Of a stretch of DNA of 64,000 nt, positions 18,862 through 26,010 are shown piece after piece. A program made the position numbers and the translations under genes. Under the pieces are notes generated by a model. It worked only from the letters and a program-made list of their open reading frames with translations. It did not search any database and was not told the DNA's origin. Origin of the DNA: Pseudomonas phenolilytica (GTDB lineage: Bacteria; Pseudomonadota; Gammaproteobacteria; Pseudomonadales; Pseudomonadaceae); NCBI RefSeq assembly GCF_021432765.1, contig NZ_CP058908.1, positions 62,001-126,000 on the forward strand, read 5' to 3'. Within the stretch, counting starts at the first letter, position 1. Each line of letters starts with the position of its first letter.

Positions 18862-19620
18862 ATGGCAAATGAAGGCTCAATAATATTCGTAAGCCACGCG
18901 GCGGCGGATGCAGAGATTGCCGCCCAGTTTAAAAATGATATAGAGAAATCTTTTCTTGGCTTGTGTAAGCTTTTTGTTTCATCCAATCTGGACAGTCTTC
19001 AAGGCGGCAGAGAGTGGATGCAGGAAATAAAACAGAATCTTTCCGAAGCAAAAATCTTCATCGGGCTTTTGTCTCCACTAGCTTTGAATAGGCCATGGAT
19101 ATATACGGAGTTCGGCGCCGGATGGATTCGAAACATTCCAACTATTTCAGTGTGTCACTCAGGGCTCGACAAAGGCCAGCTTCCCATTCCACTCTCCCAT
19201 TTTCAGGCATTAAACCTCACTGACAAGGTCCACCTCGAACATTTGTATGGGCAAATCAGTCAAGCTATTGGTTGTCAAAAACCTGAGCGAGCACTTGATT
19301 ATGATGTAGAGCGTTACCATACGATTACAGAAAGTAATCGGATTCAGCGGCTCCTTCGGGATTGGGCTGCGCAAATCAGCGCATGGAATCCCGGTTTCAA
19401 CAAAATATTTGAGGGAGAAACCGTTGAGATTCTCATACCTGGAGAAGCGGACTCAGCATTTCGAAATTTCAAGATGGAAGTGGAACGCTTGGGGTATATA
19501 CAAGTTAATCCGAAAGGATTTTCCATTGGGACATCAGTGGGGATGCAAGCCATGAACTGGGAGATTACGCCCGGGCACAACTTCAAAGAGTTTAAAGAAA
19601 AGGTCTCGAATGAGGGCTAG
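18862..19620 (+). CDS. TIR-domain protein with unassigned C-terminal domain (putative NADase)
   Basis: 252 residues; GAGGAGG lies just upstream of the ATG. Residues 5-120 form a TIR domain: IIFVSHAAADAEIA (strand A and box 1), a BB-loop region near LDSLQGGREWMQEI, FIGLLSPLALNRPWI, and YTEFGAGW with Glu83 at the place of the catalytic glutamate of NAD-consuming TIRs. Residues about 130-252 are not recognised; the end (ERLGYIQVNPKGFSIGT and on) could be a sensor or partner-binding domain. Bacterial TIR proteins in defence loci deplete NAD+ or make cyclic-ADP-ribose signals on phage infection. The pairing with the HEPN gene suggests one operon. AT-rich composition indicates foreign origin. Confidence 0.82.
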   Translation: MANEGSIIFVSHAAADAEIAAQFKNDIEKSFLGLCKLFVSSNLDSLQGGREWMQEIKQNLSEAKIFIGLLSPLALNRPWIYTEFGAGWIRNIPTISVCHSGLDKGQLPIPLSHFQALNLTDKVHLEHLYGQISQAIGCQKPERALDYDVERYHTITESNRIQRLLRDWAAQISAWNPGFNKIFEGETVEILIPGEADSAFRNFKMEVERLGYIQVNPKGFSIGTSVGMQAMNWEITPGHNFKEFKEKVSNEG

Positions 19621-19730
19621 GTAAGAAGGAAGTTCCTCTTATCGATCGCCCTCGATTAAATATTTCTGCTAATTGAACTGAGCTTCCTGCGCTCGGGCAT
19701 ACCATCGCCTAGCTACTTTCCGTGTGATTG

Positions 19731-19997
19731 CTATCCCGCGCTGGGTTGGCTCAAGTTTCGGTTGGCCTCGTCATAGGCCGGGCTGGTCTGTCCGATCTCC
19801 GGAGCAATCTGCCCGCTGGCCAGCCATAGGGCGTACTGGGGGTAGATCTTCACCAGTACGTCTATCTCGTCCGCGCTTACGCGCACCGCACCCTTGCTGA
19901 CGTTCCGCCAGCGCTCGTAATCACCACCTTGTTCGCTTGCCCGCTTGGGGCCAATCAGCTTGAGCAACGCGCGTGCTCTATCGGATGCGCTGTGCAT
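19731..19997 (-). CDS. Small phage-type DNA-binding repressor (Pf-like immunity regulator)
   Basis: 88 residues. The middle (DYERWRNVSKGAVRVS, then ADEIDVLVKIYPQYALWLASG) has the helical pattern of small lambda-like or Cro-like regulators found in filamentous and other small prophages, in which Y-x-x-W-L-x-x-G ends the domain. The gene faces left, opposite to the Xis-like gene, and the 122 bp between them carry two clear inverted repeats. That is the usual layout of an immunity or excision switch. It converges with the TIR gene. Confidence 0.7.
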   Translation of the reverse strand: MHSASDRARALLKLIGPKRASEQGGDYERWRNVSKGAVRVSADEIDVLVKIYPQYALWLASGQIAPEIGQTSPAYDEANRNLSQPSAG

Positions 19998-20027
19998 GCA
20001 GAAAAATTTTCCTGAGTAGCTATTGCT

Positions 20028-20043
20028 CCATCTTGCAAGATGG
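20028..20043. promoter_or_regulatory. Operator-like palindrome (16 bp perfect)
   Basis: CCATCTTGCAAGATGG is a perfect 16-bp palindrome in the divergent region between the repressor and the Xis-like gene, 31 bp upstream of the repressor start. It is a likely dimer site for the repressor. Confidence 0.55.
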
Positions 20044-20075
20044 GTAACAATCGCTCCATGGGTAGTTGTTACCCA
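20041..20075. promoter_or_regulatory. Operator-like inverted repeat TGGGTAACAA / TTGTTACCCA
   Basis: Two perfect 10-bp arms (20041-20050 and 20066-20075) with a 15-nt spacer, 45 bp upstream of the Xis-like gene start. The arms overlap the end of the 16-bp palindrome by 3 bp. Binding of one site could exclude the other, which would suit a switch. Confidence 0.55.
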
Positions 20076-20119
20076 ATGATTGGTTGGTTATCAAAGCCGA
20101 ACATAGTGGAGTAAAGCGG

Positions 20120-20338
20120 ATGGATACGGAAGGTTTTGACCCGCAAAAGCTGCACGGCGCCCCGCCCCTGATGCCGTGGCCGAAGTTCGCCGAGTGGATC
20201 GGCATGGGCGACGAACCTGTCGTGGTGCGCAGCTGGGTGGAACGTGGCTACCTGCCGTCCAAAAGGGTCGGCAAACGCACCATGGTCAATGTCGCCCTGC
20301 TGACCCAGCAGCTTCTGGAACAGGAGTGGACGCTATGA
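20120..20338 (+). CDS. Xis/AlpA-like small DNA-binding protein
   Basis: 72 residues from the ATG at 20120, with GGAG at 20108-20111. A winged-helix excisionase pattern is visible: PWPKFAEWIGM, VVRSWVERGYLPSKRVGKR (turn and wing), TMVNVALLTQQLLEQ. In Pf-type prophages a protein of this size and place acts as excisionase and as antagonist of the repressor. Its stop overlaps the start of the next gene (ATGA), which suggests translational coupling. Confidence 0.7.
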   Translation: MDTEGFDPQKLHGAPPLMPWPKFAEWIGMGDEPVVVRSWVERGYLPSKRVGKRTMVNVALLTQQLLEQEWTL

Positions 20339-20550
20339 GCAAGGCAGACGACAGCCTCGACCTGTGCAGCCTCAAGACCTTCGCCGAGATGAGCGGCGTA
20401 TCCGTCGAAGAGGTTGCCGACTGGGCCGCCACCGGCACCATCCCGACCATGCGCCTCGCTGACTTCCGCATGGTCAACCTCGCGCGCCTGCGGGCCGACC
20501 TGAAGAAAGGCAAAAAGGAGTTCAAGGAAGGAGACTACAGCCATGCGTAA
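20335..20550 (+). CDS. Small HTH-like phage protein
   Basis: 71 residues, coupled to the upstream gene by a 4-bp overlap. The sequence (LKTFAEMSGVSVEEVADWAATG, then TIPTMRLADFRMVNLARLR) resembles a second MerR/AlpA-like helix-turn-helix, so it is probably another small regulator of replication or excision. The basic tail ([15 protein letters not shown]) overlaps the next start. The exact role is unknown. Confidence 0.6.
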   Translation: MSKADDSLDLCSLKTFAEMSGVSVEEVADWAATGTIPTMRLADFRMVNLARLRADLKKGKKEFKEGDYSHA

Positions 20551-20929
20551 GCCCGTCACCCTGGATGCCGAAACCGCGAAGGCTTACATCGGCCAGTCCG
20601 TTCTCCTAGAGCTGCATATGGACGAAGACGAGCCGCCTTACTGGTGCTGCGTGCACATCGTCGGCGTCGTGCTGGCGAAGGAAGGCGTTTGGGATTACCC
20701 CTATTTCATGGCGGTGAGCTTCGTCGACGACGGGCGCACGCCGAGCGAAATCCCCTTCGTGGACATTCTTACCATCAGGGCGATGCGGTACCGCGACCGG
20801 CACGGTTCCGGCAACGTACTGGGCCGCGTCGCCCTCCCTAATGCCGGGAGGTCAGGGGCCGCGCTCCCGGCTCGTCGGGACAGCTTCACCGTCCCGTCGA
20901 ACGGAAGCACGGGCGCAGCGCACCCTTGA
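20543..20929 (+). CDS. Hypothetical element protein, 128 aa
   Basis: The ATG at 20543 overlaps the preceding gene by 8 bp and has AAGGAAGGAG upstream, so translation is likely. Residues 1-85 look like a compact beta-rich domain ([32 protein letters not shown], given here only as a landmark in part). The last 45 residues are Arg/Gly/Pro-rich and run through the hairpin cluster at 20833-20896, so the natural end could be a product of drift or of overlap with a cis element. I do not recognise the family; similar small genes sit between xis and rep in Pf-like elements. Confidence 0.55.
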   Translation: MRKPVTLDAETAKAYIGQSVLLELHMDEDEPPYWCCVHIVGVVLAKEGVWDYPYFMAVSFVDDGRTPSEIPFVDILTIRAMRYRDRHGSGNVLGRVALPNAGRSGAALPARRDSFTVPSNGSTGAAHP

Positions 20930-20987
20930 CCCTGCACGCCCATGAACAGCCTATCGCGGGGAGTGTGGGGTAGCTTTACCACCCCGC
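20833..20987. other. Cluster of GC-rich hairpins (possible phage origin or terminator region)
   Basis: Three strong stems occur in 155 bp: CCTCCC/GGGAGG (20833-20851), CGGGAC/GTCCCG (20876-20896) and GCGGGG/CCCCGC (20956-20987). Filamentous phages have a hairpin-rich intergenic region with the plus-strand origin and packaging signal near rep, so this is the best candidate here. A terminator function is also possible. No nick-site sequence could be assigned. Confidence 0.4.
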
Positions 20988-21016
20988 GCTCCCGAGCCCT
21001 CGGCGGCAAGAGCGGG

Positions 21017-21319
21017 ATGACAAGGGCAGCGCCCTTGGTGTTATTCGTCCTCGCGCGCCGCGCCTATCTCTGCCTCCCGCACCTGCTTCTCGGGCTGGCC
21101 AGCCTCGTGCTCTGCATCGCCTTGGCCGGCACGCCGCCGCCCGACCGTCCATACCTCCCGCCATTCATCCAGGAACAACCCTGCCTGGAAGACCCAATCG
21201 AGTTCTTCATCGACGCCGTTACTGCATGGCAGCTAATGAGCGCGCGCACGGCAGCACAGTTCTACGCCGAGCGTAGCGAGCGCGTCGCCTGTGCCGGCGT
21301 GCGCGCGCCCCCGCGCTGA
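21017..21319 (+). CDS. Small single-pass membrane protein, hypothetical
   Basis: 100 residues from the ATG at 21017, which has a purine-rich AAGAGCGGG upstream; a longer start at 20942 lies inside a hairpin and lacks a ribosome-binding site. One clear membrane segment (YLCLPHLLLGLASLVLCIALAG) is followed by a Pro-rich stretch and an Arg-rich end. It sits where small virion or membrane genes precede rep in Pf-like phages and could be a remnant of the lost morphogenesis module. Alternatively the frame could be spurious in this GC-rich DNA. Confidence 0.45.
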   Translation: MTRAAPLVLFVLARRAYLCLPHLLLGLASLVLCIALAGTPPPDRPYLPPFIQEQPCLEDPIEFFIDAVTAWQLMSARTAAQFYAERSERVACAGVRAPPR

Positions 21320-21388
21320 CGTCCCTGTAGCACGTCAGATAAACCCAGATGAACTACCGCATTAGTCAGCATTAGGAAGTAAAACCAA

Positions 21389-22669
21389 ATGTCCAAGCCA
21401 AAAGATTTTCTCCGCCTAGACATGCTTGCCCGTGAAGATCGCAACGGGCGCCTGTTCGTCGATCCGGGCACGGCAGCATTCGTGGATCTGTCCAAGGTCC
21501 GGTTGCTGCGTTGCGGCGTGGATACGGTCCGCCAGCTGTACCGCGGGCTGATTCGCCCCGAAATCATGGCGCTGTTCGAGAAGCCGGGCGCGATGGTCGA
21601 GTTTGCCGGGGAGATCTGGCACGCCGGGCGTGTGGGCCGGGACTCGGGCTACCAGTACAAGCTGCAGAACGCCGACCTGGGCTTCGTGCTGCTGATCAAG
21701 AACTTCAACGCGAAGCTCGAACAGATCGGGCCACACCTGAAAATTGAAGTGTCACCGCACGCCATCGACGCGCTGTCCCCGGAACGGCTCCAGGAACGCA
21801 TGGATTACTACGCTGCCGCCGTGATGACCCACCGGGAGCGCAACCAGTGTGCCGTGCACCTAGCGCTGGATCTGCAAGGCTGGACGCCTCCCGCTGACCT
21901 GACGGCCCGCATGCACTGTCGTGCACGTGCCAACCGCGATATCTCGGGCATCAAGGAAATCCAGTGGACCATGGAAGCGGCGACCTACGGCAAGGGCCAG
22001 TCCTTCCTGTTTGGTTCTGCCGGTGGCGTACAGCTCGGGATCTACAACAAGACCCTGCAAGCCCGCGCCCATGACAAGCTGGACTACTGGGAAAGCGTCT
22101 GGCGCCGCCGGGATTCGTTCGATGCCAAAGACCCTGAGAACTACGATCCGACCCAGGACGTGTGGCGCGTCGAGTTGCGTTATCACCATTCGGTCATCCA
22201 GCAGTTCGCCAGCGGATCGACTGACGTGAAGACTGGCCAGACCATCGATACGGACTCGTTCGCTGCCTTCTCGGCCCATCTGGAAGGCCTGTGGCGCTAC
22301 GGCATGAGTCAATTCAAGCTGCTCGCCCGGCCCGGCTACTTCGAACCCATCTGGACGCTGCTGCGTGAAGACGCACGGGTTGATCTGCCGGTGGACTCCC
22401 TGGTCGATGAGACGGAGTACAAGCGGTACTACAAGACGAGCCGGGGCTTCTCCGGCAAGAACGTGGAACTGTTCCTGGGAAACTTCGTAAGCCTGCTGGC
22501 AAGGGAGCGAGTGGGCGCTAAGAAAGCATTCGAGACCTTGAAGCAATGGGATTGCTGGCCGGTCATCCGCGATCACTACGCCGCCAAGGATATGAGCGAG
22601 CGGGATCTGTACAAGCACATCAAGGATCTGCTGCAGGAACGCCATGTGAGGTGGGGGCGCGCTATCTGA
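21389..22669 (+). CDS. Phage replication initiation protein (Pf1-like Rep)
   Basis: 426 residues. It resembles the Rep (ORF424 type) of Pf1-like filamentous phages in length, in its start (KDFLRLDMLAREDRNGRLFVD) and in its place directly before int. Such proteins nick the plus-strand origin for rolling-circle replication. A candidate catalytic region is NQCAVHLALDLQGW with later tyrosines (YKRYYKTSRGFSGKNVELFL), but I cannot assign the nicking tyrosine with certainty. Its TGA overlaps the int ATG by one base. Presence of an intact Rep suggests that the element can still replicate when excised. Confidence 0.78.
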   Translation: MSKPKDFLRLDMLAREDRNGRLFVDPGTAAFVDLSKVRLLRCGVDTVRQLYRGLIRPEIMALFEKPGAMVEFAGEIWHAGRVGRDSGYQYKLQNADLGFVLLIKNFNAKLEQIGPHLKIEVSPHAIDALSPERLQERMDYYAAAVMTHRERNQCAVHLALDLQGWTPPADLTARMHCRARANRDISGIKEIQWTMEAATYGKGQSFLFGSAGGVQLGIYNKTLQARAHDKLDYWESVWRRRDSFDAKDPENYDPTQDVWRVELRYHHSVIQQFASGSTDVKTGQTIDTDSFAAFSAHLEGLWRYGMSQFKLLARPGYFEPIWTLLREDARVDLPVDSLVDETEYKRYYKTSRGFSGKNVELFLGNFVSLLARERVGAKKAFETLKQWDCWPVIRDHYAAKDMSERDLYKHIKDLLQERHVRWGRAI

Positions 22670-23682
22670 TGGCGATCCAGCAAACGGACGATGGCCGCTG
22701 GAAAGTCGATGTAGAGCCGATCAAGGGTAAGCGCTTCCGCAAGACGTTCAAGACCAAGGGCGAAGCCCAGCGGTTCGAGGCGACGTGTCGGGCGAAGGTG
22801 ATAGACGCACCGGACTGGTCACCCAAGCCGAAGGACGCTCGCCGCCTGCTGGATCTCGTCGATCGCTGGTTCGTGTTGCACGGCCACACCCTGGCAGACA
22901 GCGAAGCACGCCGGCGCCTGCTCGATGAAATGGCCAGACAGCTTGGCAACCCGATAGCGCGTCGAATCAACGGCAACCAGTACGCCGAGTACCGCGCCGC
23001 CCTCCTCGCCAATCGGGCCAACCCGAAGACGCTGAACAATCGCCTTGGCTACCTGCGCTCGGTTTACAACGTGCTGCGGCAGCTCGGCGAGATCGATTAC
23101 CCGAACCCGCTGGCCCAGGTACGCCCGCTACGCCTGCAGGAAAAGGAACTGGCCTACCTGACGGATGCCGAAGTCGCCCTGCTCTTTCAGACCATCCACA
23201 CGCGCTGCAAGACGCCTCACGTTGCCATGGTGGCTGCGATCTGCCTTGCGACGGGTGCGAGATGGGGTGAGGCTCAAGCGTTGGCGCCTGAACGGGTGCG
23301 GTCGGGTCTGGTGACGTTCGTGAACACGAAGGGTAAGCGGGTCCGGTCGATTCCGATTGATCCCATCCTGGAACAGCGGATCTCCGAGCACTTCAAGCGA
23401 CACGGCCAGTTCTCGAACTGCCTGAACAGCTTCGACAAGACCCTGACGGCATCAGGTATCACCCTGCCCGCTGGGCAATCGTCGCATGTGCTGCGGCACA
23501 CCTTCGCCAGTCGCTTCGTCATGAATGGCGGGAACATCCTGACCCTGCAGAAGATCCTGGGTCATGCGTCGCTGGCAATGACGATGCGCTATGCCCATCT
23601 TGCGCCAGACCATCTGCGAGACGCGGTAGCCTTTGGGCCTGTACGCGACTTTCGACAGTTCTTCGACAGTTGGCCGGGCTAG
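22669..23682 (+). CDS. int: Tyrosine recombinase / integrase
   Basis: 337 residues from the ATG at 22669 (TGATG overlap with rep). An N-terminal SAM-like arm domain (about 1-155) is followed by the catalytic domain with Arg198 (ATGARWGEA), Lys221 or Lys223 (NTKGKR), His273-x-x-Arg276 (HVLRHTFASRF), His299 (ILGHASLAMT) and Tyr308 (MRYAHL). All active-site residues are present. The gene ends 51 bp before the right att core inside tRNA-Ser, as expected for an integrase that targets this tRNA. Confidence 0.93.
   Translation: MAIQQTDDGRWKVDVEPIKGKRFRKTFKTKGEAQRFEATCRAKVIDAPDWSPKPKDARRLLDLVDRWFVLHGHTLADSEARRRLLDEMARQLGNPIARRINGNQYAEYRAALLANRANPKTLNNRLGYLRSVYNVLRQLGEIDYPNPLAQVRPLRLQEKELAYLTDAEVALLFQTIHTRCKTPHVAMVAAICLATGARWGEAQALAPERVRSGLVTFVNTKGKRVRSIPIDPILEQRISEHFKRHGQFSNCLNSFDKTLTASGITLPAGQSSHVLRHTFASRFVMNGGNILTLQKILGHASLAMTMRYAHLAPDHLRDAVAFGPVRDFRQFFDSWPG
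23650..23667. repeat. Right TTTCGACAGTT repeat pair (possible integrase arm site)
   Basis: Counterpart of the repeat at 18001-18020, lying in the last codons of int. It encodes part of the integrase C-terminus and could double as a binding site. Confidence 0.4.
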
Positions 23683-23690
23683 AAAAGCAA

Positions 23691-23722
23691 AAGCCCCCGA
23701 AACTCTAGGAATTTCAGGGGCT
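23691..23722 (-). terminator. Element-borne terminator behind tRNA-Ser
   Basis: An imperfect stem (AAGCCCC with GGGGCTT plus further pairs after one mismatch) with CTTTTGCTTTT following on the reverse strand. It takes the place of the ancestral terminator that was displaced to 17832-17872. On the forward strand it may also help to end int transcription. Confidence 0.65.
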
Positions 23723-23733
23723 TAGGCTATATG

Positions 23734-23762
23734 TAATGGCGGAGAGATAGGGATTTGAACCC
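23734..23762. repeat. attR: 29-bp core repeat within intact tRNA-Ser
   Basis: Identical to 17881-17909. It covers the 3' end of tRNA-Ser including CCA and 3 bp beyond. Confidence 0.9.
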
Positions 23763-23826
23763 TAGGTACCCGCGAGGGTACAACGGATTTCGAATCCGTC
23801 CCGTTCGGCCACTCCGGCATCTCTCC
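23737..23826 (-). tRNA. tRNA-Ser(CGA)
   Basis: 90 nt on the reverse strand. Acceptor stem GGAGAGA with TCTCTCC, discriminator G, encoded CCA. The anticodon arm is ACGGA-TTCGAAA-TCCGT with anticodon CGA. A long variable arm (TACCCTCGCGGGTA) marks a class II serine tRNA. The T arm is GGGTTCAAATCCC. It is the integration target of the element to its left and remains complete. Confidence 0.97.
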
Positions 23827-23934
23827 AGCGGCGCGCATGATAGCAGCTCGGTTCCCGTTGGCGAACCCCGGCTGGAGACATTTTTTTCAACTTTTCAGCA
23901 TCTTGCGCATTCGCCACCCCGATTCGCCACGCGT

Positions 23935-24804
23935 TCAGGCGGTAAGGCGGGTCAGGGCCTCGCGGTATTTGTCCGCGGTCTTGCGTGCGACCTCAGCAGG
24001 CAGCGCCGGCGCCGGCGGCTCCTTGTTCCAGCCGGTGGACTCCAACCAGTCGCGAACGAACTGCTTGTCGAAGCTCGGCGGATTGCTACCTTCAGCGTAA
24101 CTGTCGGCTGGCCAGAAGCGACTGGAGTCAGGCGTCAGTACCTCGTCCATCAGCGTCAGTGTGCCGTTTTCGTCGAGGCCGAACTCGAACTTGGTGTCCG
24201 CGATGATGATGCCGCGGGTGGCTGCATACTCAACGGCGGCGCTGTAGAGCGCGATGGAAACGTCACGCACCTTTGCGGCCAGCTCTGCGCCGATAATGGC
24301 TTCGCATTGGGCGAAGGAGATGTTTTCGTCATGATCGCCCACGGCCGCCTTGGTCGAAGGCGTGAAGATCGGCTGCGGCAGTTTGGCCGCCTCCTTGAGT
24401 CCTGTCGGCAGCGGGATACCGCAGACGGTGCCGCTCTTCTGATACTCCTTCCAGCCGGAGCCGGCGATATAGCCGCGAACAATGGCTTCCACCGCAACCG
24501 GCTTCAGGCGCTTGGCCACGACCGCGCGGCCCTCCACCAACGGCAGCTCAGCGGGCGGAACCACATCCTCGGCGCGATCGCCGGTGAAATGATTGGGCAC
24601 CAAGTCTTTTAGCTTGTCGAACCAGAAGTTGGAAATAGCCGTGAGAATCTTGCCCTTTTCGGGAATCGGCTCGGCGAGAATCACGTCGAATGCCGAGAGA
24701 CGATCGGTGGCGACCATGAGCATGCGCTTGTCATCGATCGCGTAGAGATCACGGACCTTGCCCGAATAGATCTTCTTCAGGCTCAGGGTGGAGGGAGTGG
24801 TCAT
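23935..24804 (-). CDS. purC: SAICAR synthetase (phosphoribosylaminoimidazole-succinocarboxamide synthase), long ~300-aa type
   Basis: 289 residues from the ATG at 24804; a TTG ten codons upstream is less likely. The SAICAR synthetase motifs are clear: [72 protein letters not shown] and [15 protein letters not shown]. The enzyme makes SAICAR from CAIR, aspartate and ATP in purine synthesis. Length and wording match the roughly 300-residue beta-proteobacterial and eukaryotic form, not the 236-residue form that I recall for most Pseudomonas. It sits at the usual Pseudomonas purC locus behind bamC. Confidence 0.93.
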   Translation of the reverse strand: MTTPSTLSLKKIYSGKVRDLYAIDDKRMLMVATDRLSAFDVILAEPIPEKGKILTAISNFWFDKLKDLVPNHFTGDRAEDVVPPAELPLVEGRAVVAKRLKPVAVEAIVRGYIAGSGWKEYQKSGTVCGIPLPTGLKEAAKLPQPIFTPSTKAAVGDHDENISFAQCEAIIGAELAAKVRDVSIALYSAAVEYAATRGIIIADTKFEFGLDENGTLTLMDEVLTPDSSRFWPADSYAEGSNPPSFDKQFVRDWLESTGWNKEPPAPALPAEVARKTADKYREALTRLTA

Positions 24805-24895
24805 AGGGAGATTCCGCTGTTGGCAGGTCGTCAAAACAAAACAGGCGAAACCGAAGTTTCGCCTATTGGGATCGGTACAGGGCTGCCGGCTTCCT

Positions 24896-25993
24896 TTAGC
24901 CCAGGTTGTCCTTGATCAGCGACAGTACGCGGCGCGCCACATCGGCTGGAGCCACGGCGTCGATACCCTTGTCCAGTGTCACCAGCACCTTGTCGCCTGC
25001 GCGAGTCAAACGCAGCTGATAACGCTCGGCACGCGCCTCGATCTCTTCCTTGTCTTCTCCGCCGAACAACCGTCCGAAGAAGCCCGGCTTTTCCTGTGGG
25101 TCCTTCGCGCCTTCGGCGAGGTTGACGTAATAAACGCCCAGGCTGCGATCCAGGTCATCGACCCGCACGTCGCCAGCCTGCAGCGCACGACCGACACTTG
25201 ACCAGGCGCGGTCGAAGTCGGTCTCCAGCTGCAGCACCGGAATGCCTGCACCGTCGTCGCTAAGCGTGACACGGCTGGGCGCGTCGAAGTCGCGTTCGGC
25301 GAGCAACGACACGGAGCCGCCCTGCTCGGCGCTGCTGGCCAGCTTGGCATGCAGTTCGTCCAGCAGCACGCGATCAAGCTCCGGGTTGCTGGCGGTCTGC
25401 GGCCAGGCAATCTCCTCGCTGCTGCCGAGTGGGCGCTTCACGCTGAGCAGGTAGACTTCGCTGGTATTGCGCTGCACGCCGGGCTCGACACGCACGCGCA
25501 CCCGCGCTTCATCGTCCTGCAGGCCGAGATTGCGCGCGACGGCTGGATCGAGCTGATCGCCACGTTGCCAAGCGGTGCTGAATTCGCCGGTCTGCGGACG
25601 CTCGTCGGCGATGTCGAAGCCGTTTTGGACGAAAAACTGCCGCGTCGCCGCCCACACCTGGGCTGGCGCACGCTGGGCGACCAGCCAGCGGGCGTCCTCG
25701 GAGCTCTGGATGCTGAAATCGCTGACCTGTGCCGCCACCTGCAGACGCTGCGGACGCGGTACTTCGTATTCGCCGGTATGCGTGGAGTCAGCGACCTGGC
25801 TCGGGATCGGCAGCAGCGGATCGAGCGGGCGGATCTGGCCTTCTACCGGCACCTGCATCGGCGCGACCTGGCGCGCTGAAAGATAATCGCTGCCGCGATC
25901 GCGGAAATATCCGTCTTCGCCCCACAGCCAGCCGCAGCCGCTGGTAGCAGAGATGATCAGGGCTAGGGTCGAGAGTCCGGCCAGTCGCTTCAT
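24896..25993 (-). CDS. bamC: Outer-membrane assembly lipoprotein BamC
   Basis: 365 residues from the ATG at 25993, with AAAGGA upstream. The lipoprotein signal ends in ISATSGC (Cys20), followed by [18 protein letters not shown], the conserved unstructured lasso region of BamC. Two helix-grip domains follow, each with the pattern [16 protein letters not shown] / [16 protein letters not shown]. The protein is a non-essential part of the BAM complex that folds beta-barrel proteins into the outer membrane. It lies directly downstream of dapA, the classical dapA-bamC (nlpB/dapX) pair. Confidence 0.93.
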   Translation of the reverse strand: MKRLAGLSTLALIISATSGCGWLWGEDGYFRDRGSDYLSARQVAPMQVPVEGQIRPLDPLLPIPSQVADSTHTGEYEVPRPQRLQVAAQVSDFSIQSSEDARWLVAQRAPAQVWAATRQFFVQNGFDIADERPQTGEFSTAWQRGDQLDPAVARNLGLQDDEARVRVRVEPGVQRNTSEVYLLSVKRPLGSSEEIAWPQTASNPELDRVLLDELHAKLASSAEQGGSVSLLAERDFDAPSRVTLSDDGAGIPVLQLETDFDRAWSSVGRALQAGDVRVDDLDRSLGVYYVNLAEGAKDPQEKPGFFGRLFGGEDKEEIEARAERYQLRLTRAGDKVLVTLDKGIDAVAPADVARRVLSLIKDNLG

Positions 25994-26010
25994 GCGTATT
26001 CCTTTGTTGT

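Larger units (their letters stand above)
17881..23762. mobile_element. Inovirus (Pf1-like)-derived integrative element in tRNA-Ser, carrying a HEPN-TIR cassette
   Basis: Bounded by a 29-bp exact direct repeat (17881-17909 and 23734-23762) that is the 3' end of the tRNA-Ser(CGA) gene. The integrase gene abuts the tRNA end, as in tRNA-targeted elements. The right part has the Pf1 layout: a leftward repressor, a divergent Xis-like gene, two small genes, Rep and Int with overlapping stop/start. Genes for major and minor coat proteins, ssDNA-binding protein and the Zot/pI ATPase are absent. In place of a virion module there is an AT-rich HEPN/TIR pair at the left end. I infer a satellite or decayed inovirus that now carries cargo. 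Confidence 0.85.

Noticed and set aside
20942..21016. Upstream start for the 100-aa membrane ORF
   Set aside because: This start lies in a strong hairpin without a ribosome-binding site; the ATG at 21017 has a better upstream sequence.
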